This document shows positions 18,241 to 26,486 of a stretch of 64,000 nt of DNA, piece by piece. The DNA is from JAWPMT01 sp965267435 (lineage in GTDB: Bacteria; Bacteroidota; Bacteroidia; Cytophagales; Cyclobacteriaceae). The position numbers were made by a program, and so were the translations under genes. The notes beneath the pieces are model-generated. The model searched no databases. It was given only the letters and a program-made list of their open reading frames with translations, and was not told where the DNA came from. The stretch is taken from contig OZ253960.1 in assembly GCA_965267435.1 (NCBI GenBank), positions 2,666,001 through 2,730,000 on the forward strand. Direction: 5' to 3'. Positions within the stretch are counted from its first letter, which is position 1. Every line of letters starts with the position of its first letter.

Positions 18241-19074
18241 TTAAAATATCCGGCCGGTGAGGTAGAGAGCAAGGGGTGGATACTCATTCATTTTCCACTC
18301 CGCGAAACTGCTCCCGCGGCTATAGCTACCGCCAGATTCGTAGCCCTGGCCATGGGAGAAGCCGATTTCGATGTTAGGATCTTCTGACCATACGTGGATG
18401 ACCTCCAGCGCGGCAATGACCGGCTCGTCAATGATCAGGTTGGCCTCTGACAGGTCACCAGTAACCCATTTGTCTCGTTTGTAGCTCTTCACGTAGATAG
18501 GATCCCGTAAGACCGATTCTCCCGGCATATCGCCGTGCATTTCGTAAAGGTTGAGTCGGAACAACGCGCTGTCGGCGGTATTCATTTTGAGGTGGAAGTT
18601 GATGTCCTGCAGCAGGTACCTTTCACCCTCTGTGTCGATCTTCAAACCCCACTCTTGCCCCTGGCCCAGACCCGCATCCCGTTCATAGACGGTCGTGGCC
18701 TGCGCAGGCTTCAGGCGTCCGAGACGTTGTTTCTCACGCATCCTCAGCCCTCCAAGGTCCACTTCGCGGATGAAGTAGTGGGTAGAATAGAGCTGAATGG
18801 CGATGCGGCCATTCCGTAGATCCTTGACAGGGATCATTTCCAGGTCGTATCCCACGCTGGTGATTTGTAAAGTATCGTGCAGTGAAGCTGCAGACAGGTC
18901 AATCTCGAATAGTCCTGCCTCATTGGAAAGTACTCCCAGGTCCTTGCCATTGATGCCCACATTCACGTAAGGAAGCGGATCACCCGATTGTGCGTCGACA
19001 ATGACGCCGTAAAATGTCTGGGAATAAACGCCCAGGGCAAAGAAGAAGAGATATGTTGTTACTAAGAGACGCAC
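18241..19074 (-). CDS. Secreted CarboxypepD_reg-like domain protein
   Basis: 277 aa with a GTG start at 19074, the only start that keeps the signal peptide (MRLLVTTYLFFFALGVYSQ). Residues ~20-100 (TFYGVIVDAQSGDPLPYVNVGINGKDLGVLSNEAGLFEIDL) form the CarboxypepD_reg-like beta domain that Bacteroidota place at the N-terminus of TonB-dependent receptors and surface proteins. Here no receptor barrel follows. The C-terminal ~170 residues (INFHLKMNTADSALFRLNLYEMHGDMPG) are a family-like extension I cannot name. It is probably periplasmic or surface exposed. Confidence 0.75.
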   Translation of the reverse strand: MRLLVTTYLFFFALGVYSQTFYGVIVDAQSGDPLPYVNVGINGKDLGVLSNEAGLFEIDLSAASLHDTLQITSVGYDLEMIPVKDLRNGRIAIQLYSTHYFIREVDLGGLRMREKQRLGRLKPAQATTVYERDAGLGQGQEWGLKIDTEGERYLLQDINFHLKMNTADSALFRLNLYEMHGDMPGESVLRDPIYVKSYKRDKWVTGDLSEANLIIDEPVIAALEVIHVWSEDPNIEIGFSHGQGYESGGSYSRGSSFAEWKMNEYPPLALYLTGRIF

Positions 19075-19351
19075 TCAGTACACCCGGTAGGATTGACTGG
19101 CGTCAAAGTAAAACCATTATGTCTCATTCTTCAAAGGTAACGGAAGGATTCGCGTATAAGCCTAGAATATTCAGAGTGAACAAAAATCACCGGGTGCTTC
19201 TTTTACCCACAGTGCGGCCTTTCATTATCCACAATGTGCCATCAGCGCTCCTTACCATCGATTCTGTGTGACGTGAAGCCTATGTCAACGGGATCAATTC
19301 AGGCTTTATTGCCTTAGGTTGGTGAAAACGAGAAATAAAAAAGCCGATATC

Positions 19352-19382
19352 TTCGTCAAATCACCTTTTTACGTTACATTTA
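19352..19382 (+). promoter_or_regulatory. Candidate promoter for an intergenic small RNA
   Basis: TTCG at 19352-19355, exactly 19 bases, then TACATTTA at 19375-19382. The -7 box is the same eight-mer as in the padR promoter and the spacing is identical; the -33 box has one mismatch to TTTG. Predicted start is near 19388, with no ORF before the terminator at 19439-19467. Confidence 0.5.
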
Positions 19383-19384
19383 AT

Positions 19385-19467
19385 GAGTTGGAATTAACGT
19401 ACCAACTCACGCAAAAGCATAACAACCTGACCTAACGAGCGGCCTTTAACAAAGGCCGCTTTTTTTT
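19385..19467 (+). ncRNA. Candidate small RNA, about 80 nt, two hairpins
   Basis: The 469-base gap between divergent genes (19075-19543) holds a promoter-like pair (19352-19382), a hairpin GAGTTGG/CCAACTC (19385-19391, 19402-19408; loop 10), a single-stranded A-rich linker, and a perfect intrinsic terminator (19439-19459). No gene on the plus strand lies upstream that could need this terminator: the permease at 18214 is over 1.2 kb away and an opposite-strand gene intervenes. The downstream lipoprotein gene has its own -7 element at 19510-19517. The rest of the gap (19075-19350) shows nothing beyond a weak AAGCCT/AGGCTT hairpin. It could instead be a leader or attenuator. I do not recognise a known RNA family. 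Confidence 0.5.
19439..19467 (+). terminator. Intrinsic terminator not belonging to any coding gene
   Basis: Perfect nine-base stem GCGGCCTTT (19439-19447) with AAAGGCCGC (19451-19459), loop AAC, followed by eight T. The T run exists on the plus strand only, so it ends a rightward transcript. Confidence 0.88.
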
Positions 19468-19509
19468 GTTGCTAGTCTAATGGCCTCGGAGTATTCTCCG
19501 GGGAATTCA

Positions 19510-19517
19510 TATTTTTG
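19510..19517 (+). promoter_or_regulatory. Promoter -7 element of the lipoprotein gene at 19544
   Basis: TATTTTTG is an exact TAnnTTTG match, 26 bases before the ATG. No clear -33 box. It implies transcription independent of the small-RNA unit just upstream. Confidence 0.4.
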
Positions 19518-19543
19518 AGCGAACCAAAAACAATCCTGTTATT

Positions 19544-20350
19544 ATGAAATTAAAGAACCTGGCAATCAATACATCATTGATGTGTCTACTCACGGTGATT
19601 TTCGTGGCGTGCGGACCCACTCAAACACAGTCCGAGCAGACCGCCGACAGTGCTCCTGCGGAAAAGGAAATAACGCTGACCAAAGCTCCTGCGTCCCCCG
19701 CCTACGAAGACGCCTCACTGGATCTCGGTGAGATGGAAGTAACTAAAGGTGAGGATGGTAGCTTCGCTGCCAATTTCAATTTCGAGGTCGGAAACTACGA
19801 ATTGGGTGTCCAAACCGAAGATGCTGCCACCCGAGGTATTGCCAACTCTGGCAAGGGCCAGCACATACACTTCATAGTGAACAATGGCCCCTATTCTGCT
19901 CACTACGAGCCTACCTTCAGCAAAGACATGGAAGAAGGCACACACGTGCTACTGGCATTCTTGTCGCGCTCTTACCACGAAAGTGTCAAGAATCCGGATG
20001 CTTTCTGGGTCGACGCAGTGACAGTGGGTGAGCCCACCGAGCCCGTGGATGTGGACCTTACTGCGCCGCACATGTTTTACAGCCGACCAAAAGGCACCTA
20101 CGCCGGAGCAGACACCGAGAAGCTCATGCTGGACTTCTACCTTGTCAACACCTCCATCTCCGCTGATGGCAACAAAGTACGAGCCACGATCAATGGCAAC
20201 GAATTCATGATCGACGAGTGGGCCCCCTATTATATCGAAGGGTTGCCCAAAGGTCAGGTGACGGTGAAGTTGGAGCTCCTGGATGCCGAAGGCAATGCCA
20301 TACCCGGCCCCTTCAACACCGTCGAGCGAACGGTGACACTCGAAGAGTAA
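19544..20350 (+). CDS. Lipoprotein with HIHF-containing beta domain
   Basis: 268 aa. MKLKNLAINTSLMCLLTVIFVACG is a lipoprotein signal with Cys23 as lipid site. A low-complexity linker (~25-50) is followed by LDLGEMEVTKGEDGSFAANFNFEVGNYELG, then GKGQHIHFIVNNGPYSAHYEPTFSKDMEEGTHVLLAFLSRSYHESVK, a pattern with histidines spaced as in DUF4399-like or cupredoxin-like extracellular domains. A second beta domain (VRATINGNEFMIDEWAPYYIEGLPKGQVTVKLELLDAEGN) ends the protein. Some databases label relatives as phosphopeptide-binding, but I cannot confirm this. It is probably an envelope lipoprotein of unknown job. Confidence 0.65.
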   Translation: MKLKNLAINTSLMCLLTVIFVACGPTQTQSEQTADSAPAEKEITLTKAPASPAYEDASLDLGEMEVTKGEDGSFAANFNFEVGNYELGVQTEDAATRGIANSGKGQHIHFIVNNGPYSAHYEPTFSKDMEEGTHVLLAFLSRSYHESVKNPDAFWVDAVTVGEPTEPVDVDLTAPHMFYSRPKGTYAGADTEKLMLDFYLVNTSISADGNKVRATINGNEFMIDEWAPYYIEGLPKGQVTVKLELLDAEGNAIPGPFNTVERTVTLEE

Positions 20351-20379
20351 GCGCCCTTCTTGAAGAAAATAGAAATAGG

Positions 20380-20406
20380 AAGTCCCGCTCACGTGGGACT
20401 TTTTTG
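20380..20406 (+). terminator. Intrinsic terminator of the 19544 lipoprotein gene
   Basis: Nine-base stem with one G-T pair, AAGTCCCGC (20380-20388) with GTGGGACTT (20393-20401), then a T run. It is 29 bases after the stop. Confidence 0.8.
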
Positions 20407-20770
20407 TTTTTAGGAGAGAGCGTGGAGTATTTCACATCTGTTGGCGTTCCCGCTCTCCCCTCTATCTCTGCCCCTCTACCCACCCAGGCTGCCAGCAGCG
20501 CTATGCAGGATACCGGCTCCATCGGGTCTATTTTGCCGGTGTCGGTGGCTTCGAGCCGAGTAAGGGCCAAAGCCCTATTTCCTTTTACGTCATCCGGCGG
20601 GAAGGGCGTTTGGACTGCAAACATCTAATGGACTATGACAGATTGAAAAATGTAAATCAGTAATCCCCGGATTTATTCCGGGGTCTCCGGAATACTGGTA
20701 GTTCACGATCGAAGAAAAAGGAACAGGAGCGAACTTTCAAAAAATGCTTAATCACACAGCCCTGCCAGGC

Positions 20771-20895
20771 GGGCCTTCATTTTTGAAGGATCAAAAACGA
20801 ACCGCGGCGGCGGACCGCCAAAAAATCCTTAGCCCAATCATGATCCCATCGCTCCGTCCTACACGCACCTCGCGATTGGGCTGGGCCAGCCCTCC
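20771..20895. repeat. Repeat family 2, copy 1
   Basis: Starts with the hairpin CCTTCATTTTTGAAGG (20774-20789), continues with an A-rich piece ending CAAAAAATCCT, and then CCCAATC (20833-20839) facing GATTGGG (20874-20880). The same order of parts is seen at 21431-21548 and 53041-53150. Confidence 0.7.
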
Positions 20896-20954
20896 TACAC
20901 CTCATAGGATGGTGCTACTTTCGCGAGGACCTGAGCCCAGAATACTCGTAGTTG

Positions 20955-21139
20955 TTAGTACCGTCGACCAAACACGATGCCGTCATTCCTGTGAGCCTCG
21001 ACAATTGATGACGCTTGGTACATGACGAAATGCGATACAGGAATCTGCTACGACACCCCTGGTCAATTCAGATTCCTGCATCACAATGCCAATTTCACGA
21101 TGGAATCAAGGTTCCTCCCGGTTCGCAGGAATGACGAAT
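20955..21139. repeat. Repeat family 1, copy A (185 bp, nested palindromes)
   Basis: Identical to 21685-21869 except at three positions, without indels (constant offset of 730). Outer arms CGTCATTCCTG (20981-20991) and CAGGAATGACG (21126-21136) are perfect inverted repeats; inside them CAGGAATCTG (21038-21047) faces CAGATTCCTG (21069-21078). All four arms share the core AGGAAT/ATTCCT. The structure fits a REP/MITE-type palindromic element. It contains no coding frame. Confidence 0.85.
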
Positions 21140-21430
21140 CGACCGATTCCATCTCCTTAGTCACTCTCTTCGACTTCAGGTCCATGGACTGGAGGATTTT
21201 GTGGAGGACTCTGAGGTCACAAAGAGCTGGCAGTGACTATACTCAGCGTCCGCTCCGAATTCTAAGCAAACTCACCCCACCAAGTTGGAAACTTGGACAA
21301 TGATTAGCACAAGTTGCGCTTCTCTAAACTTGCGGCAGTTGAGGAATCCTTGGCCTGTGGTTGCCAGCCAGTGTCAGACCTTGCACGACTCTTAGTGCTT
21401 CATCTTCTTTCGTTGTCGCTCGAGCCGCGA

Positions 21431-21548
21431 GGGCTCTTCCTTTTTCCATCGATGAAAAAGGAAGCAAAAAATCTAGACCCAATCAAGCTCCCATCTCCTC
21501 AGGCTACCGCTCACCTCGCGATTGGGTCGGGCCTGCCCTCCACGGTCT
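21431..21548. repeat. Repeat family 2, copy 2 (diverged)
   Basis: Begins with a long hairpin, CTTCCTTTTTC...GAAAAAGGAAG (21436-21464), followed by CAAAAAATCTA, then CCCAATC (21478-21484) facing GATTGGG (21520-21526) and GGGCCTGCCC. Same architecture as copies 1 and 3 but with a different first stem. Confidence 0.65.
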
Positions 21549-21684
21549 GGCTTCAGTTTGTAATCAGGGCTTACAAGTGGACGTGAACTTCCTTCCCTTT
21601 ACGTCATCCAGAGGAAGGGCGCCAGCCCGACCGAAGGATCTATTCCCACGCTAGCTACAGTTTTGGGTCCCATACCGCTACAGC

Positions 21685-21869
21685 TTAGTACCGTCGACCA
21701 AACACAATGCCGTCATTCCTGTGAGCCTCGACAATTGATGACGCTTGGTACAGAACGAAATGCGATACAGGAATCTGCTACGACACCCCTGGTCAATTCA
21801 GATTCCTGCATCACAATGCCAATTTCACGATGGAATCAAGGTTCCTCCCGGTTCGCAGGAATGACGAAT
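21685..21869. repeat. Repeat family 1, copy B
   Basis: Second copy of the 185-bp element described at 20955-21139. The differences are one base near 21706 and two near 21747. The high identity means either recent duplication or active maintenance. Confidence 0.85.
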
Positions 21870-21920
21870 TGAACGATCAACGCCTTCACCATCCCGGGAT
21901 TACCATACCATATTTAAATC

Positions 21921-23375
21921 CTAGTTCCCCGTCACGCCCGCAGGAATCGGCGGTGGTCCCGGAGGCAGGATCGCCTTGTACTCATAGTCTCCTTTGCGCT
22001 CATTGAATTCGTCTTTCATCTCCTCCAGCAAATCTTCATCCTGGAAGATATCCACCATGGTCATCGTCAGGGCCTTCGCTGCATACATCATCCCCTTGTG
22101 ACCAATCGACATGCCACCACAAGCCACCACTGCCCATGAGTGCCAGGGCGTGTCCTTCGGCGCAGTAGTAACCGATAGCCGCACTTCAGGTACGAGCCAG
22201 CTGACGTCACCCACATCGGTGGACCCGCCACCAGGATGCTCCAGCGTCTCCTCCAGCGGTCGGATGATAGCATCCATTCCTACTTGCTTTTTATCAGTGG
22301 ATGCCTGGATTCCCTTGGCAAATTCAATCTCCTCCTCCGTGTATTCGATGTCACCGAGGTATTCCAGGTTCTTCTGCAGTGCCGTGCCCCCTGCCCGATT
22401 CACCAGTACTTCGTGCACACCTGATACGAGCGAGATCTTGTAGTCGACATTGGCCATCATAGCGGCCCCCTCGGCAATGCGTTCCACCTGCTTCCAAACG
22501 GTCTCCATGCCCTCGCGCCGTGTATCACGGACACGCGTCCAGATCTTGGTGTAGTCGGGCACCACATTGACGACGTCCCCACCATCCATGATGTGGTAAT
22601 GAATGCGGACGGTCGGTTGAATGTGTTCCCGCAGATAGTTGATACCCGTGGTGTACAGTTCCAGGCCATCACTGGCACTTCGCCCATTCCAAGGGTCCGC
22701 CGAAGCGTGTGCTGCCTGACCATAGAATTCGACGATGAAGTCGACGAGCGCCAGTGTGCTTTGCACGTTGGACTTGGTCTGGGCACTCGGATGCCAATCC
22801 AGGCAGGCATCGAGGTCGTCGAAGAGCCCCTCCCGGGCCATCCATAGTTTCCCGAAGAACTTCTCTTCTGCAGGTGTCCCGTAAAATCTTACAGTCCCTT
22901 CCAGCTTACCCTCTGCGATTAGTTCCTTGATAGCGACCGCCGCACCAAGACTCGCCACGCCGAATAGGTTGTGGCCACATCCATGACCCGCACCGCCTTC
23001 ATTGAGGGGTGCCTTCTCAGGGACAGTTTGCTGCGACAGCCCAGGCAGCGCATCAAACTCCCCGAGGATCCCGATGATGGGCTCGCCTGATCCGTACGTA
23101 GCGGTGAATGCCGTTGGTATGTCAGCGACCCCACGCTCAACCGTGAACCCCTGGGCCTCAGCGAAGTCAGCGAGAAGCTTGGCCGACTGCGTCTCTTCAA
23201 ACGCTACTTCTTCATAAGACCAGATCTTATCGCTCATCTCAATGTATTCGGCCCCATGCGCCTCCACGGATGCAATCGCCGCTTGTTTTTCTTTATTGAT
23301 CTTTGGCTTCTTCTGGGCATAAGAAGCCGTCACCATGGTAATGGTGCAGAGTAGACATAAGTAGTAAAATCTCAT
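21921..23375 (-). CDS. Secreted M20-family amidohydrolase (AbgB-like)
   Basis: 484 aa. Residues 1-20 (MRFYYLCLLCTITMVTASYA) are a cleavable signal peptide. The M20D/AbgB pattern follows: SDKIWSYEEVAFEETQSAKLLADF, IGILGEFDALPGLSQ, GAGHGCGHNLFGVASLGAAVA (metal ligands), FYGTPAEEKFFGK, FIVEFYGQAAHASADPWNGRSASDGLEL (lid domain), and GGGSTDVGDVSWLVPEV near the C-terminus. Such enzymes hydrolyse amide bonds of aminoacyl or p-aminobenzoyl-glutamate-like substrates. The signal peptide indicates periplasmic action on peptides or conjugates. It sits 54 bases after the M14 peptidase gene on the same strand, so the two may form an operon. Confidence 0.9.
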   Translation of the reverse strand: MRFYYLCLLCTITMVTASYAQKKPKINKEKQAAIASVEAHGAEYIEMSDKIWSYEEVAFEETQSAKLLADFAEAQGFTVERGVADIPTAFTATYGSGEPIIGILGEFDALPGLSQQTVPEKAPLNEGGAGHGCGHNLFGVASLGAAVAIKELIAEGKLEGTVRFYGTPAEEKFFGKLWMAREGLFDDLDACLDWHPSAQTKSNVQSTLALVDFIVEFYGQAAHASADPWNGRSASDGLELYTTGINYLREHIQPTVRIHYHIMDGGDVVNVVPDYTKIWTRVRDTRREGMETVWKQVERIAEGAAMMANVDYKISLVSGVHEVLVNRAGGTALQKNLEYLGDIEYTEEEIEFAKGIQASTDKKQVGMDAIIRPLEETLEHPGGGSTDVGDVSWLVPEVRLSVTTAPKDTPWHSWAVVACGGMSIGHKGMMYAAKALTMTMVDIFQDEDLLEEMKDEFNERKGDYEYKAILPPGPPPIPAGVTGN

Positions 23376-23429
23376 AAGTAAGGATTGGTTTGTATCCGAA
23401 TATAGAAAATGCTCAGATGATCATGGGCC

Positions 23430-25946
23430 TCATTGGCCCACGAAGAATAGGGCATTGTCAAAAAGTAACTTTCCATTTTGCCAGAAGGCACGGAAGAGCG
23501 GGTCGTCCACAAGGAAGACCATGACGCCTCGTCCGCTGCGCTCCACACCCAACACCAGCGAGTTGGGCGACTGCTCCTTCACATATTGACCGGCAAAGCC
23601 TCCCATATGGTCATTGGCACTTTCGATGTACCCGACATTCCAGGCACCATCGAGTAGACCATACCGGGCACTGCCTGTTTTGAGTGTATAGTAGTGATTG
23701 CCATATCCGTACGCCAGCGGGTGCGAATTGTCGAGCGTCACTTTGAAAATGGCTCCGGGAACTTCACCCTTTATGCCTTCGCGGCTTCTCTGTGCATACT
23801 GCATCTTTCTGCGCTTTTTCTTTCGCTCCTTGTCGGCTTTCTCGAAAGAGGCTTTTTCATCATCATCCGCATACTCTGACAACCCCGAGAAATCCGAGTC
23901 CCTGAACTTCCTCAACGCACCTTTGATGGCAATGAGTTTGCCTCCGGCCCGCACCCAGGCAGAGATATCTTCCATATCGTTATCCCGCAAATCACTGTAC
24001 CAGCCATCAGGCATCACAAGCACATCGTACTGAGATAGGTCGACGCTACCAAAGTAACGGGTATCTAATACGGTCACAGGATACTTCAATTCTTGCTCGA
24101 AGTGATACCAGGTGGCTCCGAATGAAAGTGAGGATGTACTTTCTCCGGAAAGTAGACCCACCTTAGGTGCCTTCAGGAAATGGATGTCGTTGGATCCTAT
24201 ATCCGGGCCCTGATCCACGAATCCTGACTGAATAGGATGGATCTCCTGCTGCCAGTCATTTGCCCAGCTGACCATCTTATCCGCGAACCCTGCAATGTGA
24301 GGATTGTCACGCTCCGATACAACCACTGAGCCCCTGTCAAGGGTCAGCCCTCCAACAGTAATAGGTCTTGTCGAAAACCGGGGCTTCACTCCTTCCTTCA
24401 TCAAAAAGCCTAAAAAGGCCGCATCAGATACGCCCTTCCATCCAAAAGCGTAGGCATAGACATCGCCCTCTGCCGACTGTTGTTCGAATGCCGTGGTGGT
24501 CGCTTCTGTAGGATTGACCCGATCCGTCAATGCATAGCCTTGTACTCCATAAGCGTACGGGACGGCCCAGGCGGTGATGTCGTAAGTCAGCGAGTCCACA
24601 AGAAAAGTCTTGGGTTCGAAGAGGACATGTGTCAACACGGATTTCGGCTGGTAGCTGCTGACGACCAAGTCTCCCTCCTGCAAAGTAAAAGAGCGCTGTG
24701 TCTTTGTGTGATAGTCATACCCCCGTAAGTTGCGAGAACCTTCCGCTCCGCCATATTGTACACCGAGCTTATCCAACCATTGCTGAATCGCAGCGATCTT
24801 CTCGGGTTGATCGCCCTTGATCACAAATGTCTTGTACTTACCTGGAGGGCTCGAGATACCTTTTTCATAGTACCCTTGAAATTCCGTCAGCATCTTCTCC
24901 CGCTGTTTATAGGCTTCCTCCACCGTGGACAGTCCCGTGGTGTAATGGTGCGCGATACGATCCCCTAATGTCAGCGTATCTCCCTCCTCCTTCAGGACGC
25001 CCAGGCCTGCCCTACCAGAGCCACCTTGCTCATAGGTCATACCGATCGCACCATTGTACATGGGATAGGTATCACCATAGCTGGGGTAGAGCAGGTCGAA
25101 GTATTGCTTTGTGAAGTAGAACCAATCATTTTCATCGAAATAGCGCGCATGATTGCGTCCGATATCGACTTGAAATTGTCGCTGCCAGTCGGTGATCAGC
25201 TCATGATACGGTTGCGCTGCGGGCGCGAAGTAGTAGGGACTATTGACCCCTTGCTCATGAAAGTCCACGTGTACGTGGGGTAGCCATTGATTGTACACCT
25301 TGAGCCGGGCCTGGCTCTCTACCTGCGACTGCCACGCCCAGTCCCTGTTCAAGTCGAACAGATAATGATTTGCGCGGCCTCGAGGCCATGGTTCATTGTG
25401 CTCCAATGAATTGGGATCTGGATTGTAGGGGCGGTTACCGTATTGCCAATAGTGGTTGACATATCGCTCGCGTCCGTCCGGGTTGATACAGGGATCGATG
25501 ATCACAATCATATCGTCGAGCCATTCCTGCTTCTCGGTAAGTATTGTATGGATCGTCGCCATCGAGGCCTCTGTAGAAACCGACTCATTGCCGTGGACAT
25601 TGTAGCTAAGCCAGACGATGCCTTTATCAGTCCCTGGCGCTCCATCCTCCATCTGAGCGCGACGCAAGTTGTCCAGCCGGATGCCATCCAGATTCTGCAG
25701 GTTGTCACTGCTGGACACGAATGCGAGGAGCAGTGGACGGTCCTCATAAGTCCTGCCATACTCTATCAATTGCACCTGGTCTGAGGCTTCATCGACTGCC
25801 TGGTAGTAGTCTACGACCTGATGATGTCGTGTGAATTTCGTGCCCAATTCATACCCCAGAAATTCCGCAGGGCTGGGGATCTGGGCGCGGAGGGAGAAGG
25901 TGCCTGCCATCAGGCAGAGTATCAAGAAGGTATTGCGTCTGTTCAT
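23430..25946 (-). CDS. Secreted M14 zinc carboxypeptidase with C-terminal GATase-like domain
   Basis: 838 aa from the ATG at 25946; the 78-codon extension upstream has no signal and is rejected. A signal peptide (1-21, MNRRNTFLILCLMAGTFSLRA) is followed by the M14 domain: zinc ligands His118 and Glu121 in YNVHGNES, His230 in VDFHEQGV, the DPCINPDGRERY segment and the catalytic Glu in MTYEQGGSGR. The C-terminal half (VGLLSGESTSSLSFGATWYHFEQELKYPVTVLD ... YDVLVMPDGWYSD ... LIAIKGALR) resembles a glutamine-amidotransferase-like Rossmann domain without obvious catalytic residues. It would trim C-terminal residues from peptides outside the cytoplasm. Confidence 0.9.
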   Translation of the reverse strand: MNRRNTFLILCLMAGTFSLRAQIPSPAEFLGYELGTKFTRHHQVVDYYQAVDEASDQVQLIEYGRTYEDRPLLLAFVSSSDNLQNLDGIRLDNLRRAQMEDGAPGTDKGIVWLSYNVHGNESVSTEASMATIHTILTEKQEWLDDMIVIIDPCINPDGRERYVNHYWQYGNRPYNPDPNSLEHNEPWPRGRANHYLFDLNRDWAWQSQVESQARLKVYNQWLPHVHVDFHEQGVNSPYYFAPAAQPYHELITDWQRQFQVDIGRNHARYFDENDWFYFTKQYFDLLYPSYGDTYPMYNGAIGMTYEQGGSGRAGLGVLKEEGDTLTLGDRIAHHYTTGLSTVEEAYKQREKMLTEFQGYYEKGISSPPGKYKTFVIKGDQPEKIAAIQQWLDKLGVQYGGAEGSRNLRGYDYHTKTQRSFTLQEGDLVVSSYQPKSVLTHVLFEPKTFLVDSLTYDITAWAVPYAYGVQGYALTDRVNPTEATTTAFEQQSAEGDVYAYAFGWKGVSDAAFLGFLMKEGVKPRFSTRPITVGGLTLDRGSVVVSERDNPHIAGFADKMVSWANDWQQEIHPIQSGFVDQGPDIGSNDIHFLKAPKVGLLSGESTSSLSFGATWYHFEQELKYPVTVLDTRYFGSVDLSQYDVLVMPDGWYSDLRDNDMEDISAWVRAGGKLIAIKGALRKFRDSDFSGLSEYADDDEKASFEKADKERKKKRRKMQYAQRSREGIKGEVPGAIFKVTLDNSHPLAYGYGNHYYTLKTGSARYGLLDGAWNVGYIESANDHMGGFAGQYVKEQSPNSLVLGVERSGRGVMVFLVDDPLFRAFWQNGKLLFDNALFFVGQ

Positions 25947-26303
25947 TGGATCAGGTGAAATGGGACTTCTACGAAAAGGCCGAAAGATACTACAAACCCC
26001 TAAGTCCCTGCATGTGCCGAGTAAAGAATGAGGCATCTTCCCTAAATCAATGTGGACCCTGCGAACTTCATCCGGCCGGGGAACATGCACCCAAGAGACC
26101 CCGAATTTCCAACGCTTTCTTACAGAATCAAGCCTTTTGAGGTGGAAACGTGTAACCTCCTGGATGGCTACCACGAACACCTACTACGTCCGAAAGAGAA
26201 CACCCACAAGCGGTTCGTCAATTTATAAATTTCTCATAACCAGATATTTGCCTGATCGGCATGTCGCTTGTTTTCGGGGTATAGGTCAAAAACTTCAATG
26301 GAC
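25947..26303. other. Noncoding gap upstream of the M14 gene
   Basis: About 360 bases between the M14 start and the first in-frame ATG of the disrupted HExxH gene. It should hold divergent promoters. I see an A/T-rich patch near 26218-26250 that could be one, but no clean TTTG/TAnnTTTG pair and no repeat. Confidence 0.4.
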
Positions 26304-26486
26304 ATGGGACAGCATGCCATCAAATACTTCTTCGTTGGAGCTCTTTGGTGCCTCCAATTTCCATCGGGGGCATCTGACCCTCCGATGACCCAACCAATGC
26401 TGATCCTGCCTGAGGCCAGACCATCGTCAAACCTTGAAGAAGAGATCCTGTTTTATGCGCTCAGTTGCAGTTGGATTCAACCGTAA
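26304..26486 (+). other. Frame-shifted N-terminal segment of the HExxH protein (signal peptide)
   Basis: Starting at the ATG at 26304 (or 26298), this frame encodes a hydrophobic signal-like N-terminus, MGQHAIKYFFVGALWCLQF, then SGASDPPMTQPMLILPEARPSSNLEEEILFYALS, and stops at 26486. The next frame carries the rest of the protein from about 26465. The join region contains the tandem hexamer CAGTTGCAGTTG. One base fewer or two more than in an intact gene explains the break. This may be a mutation or a sequencing error. Confidence 0.5.

Larger units (their letters stand above)
20402..21920. other. Gene-free repeat island
   Basis: About 1.5 kb without a credible gene: the open frames here are short, in overlapping phases, and several lie within repeats. 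The region is built from recognisable pieces: a CCCCGGA/TTCCGGGG hairpin near 20663-20681, two copies of repeat family 2 (20771-20895, 21431-21548), two copies of repeat family 1 (20955-21139, 21685-21869), and a shared segment TTTACGTCATCC followed by GGAAGGGCG (near 20583 and 21598). The order family 2 - family 1 occurs twice. This is accumulated noncoding repeat DNA between a terminator and a convergent peptidase gene. Confidence 0.75.

Noticed and set aside
20744..21872. Several short open frames of 60-97 codons in the repeat island
   Set aside because: They overlap each other in different phases, some lie wholly within the duplicated 185-bp element, and none has a signal, domain or start context.
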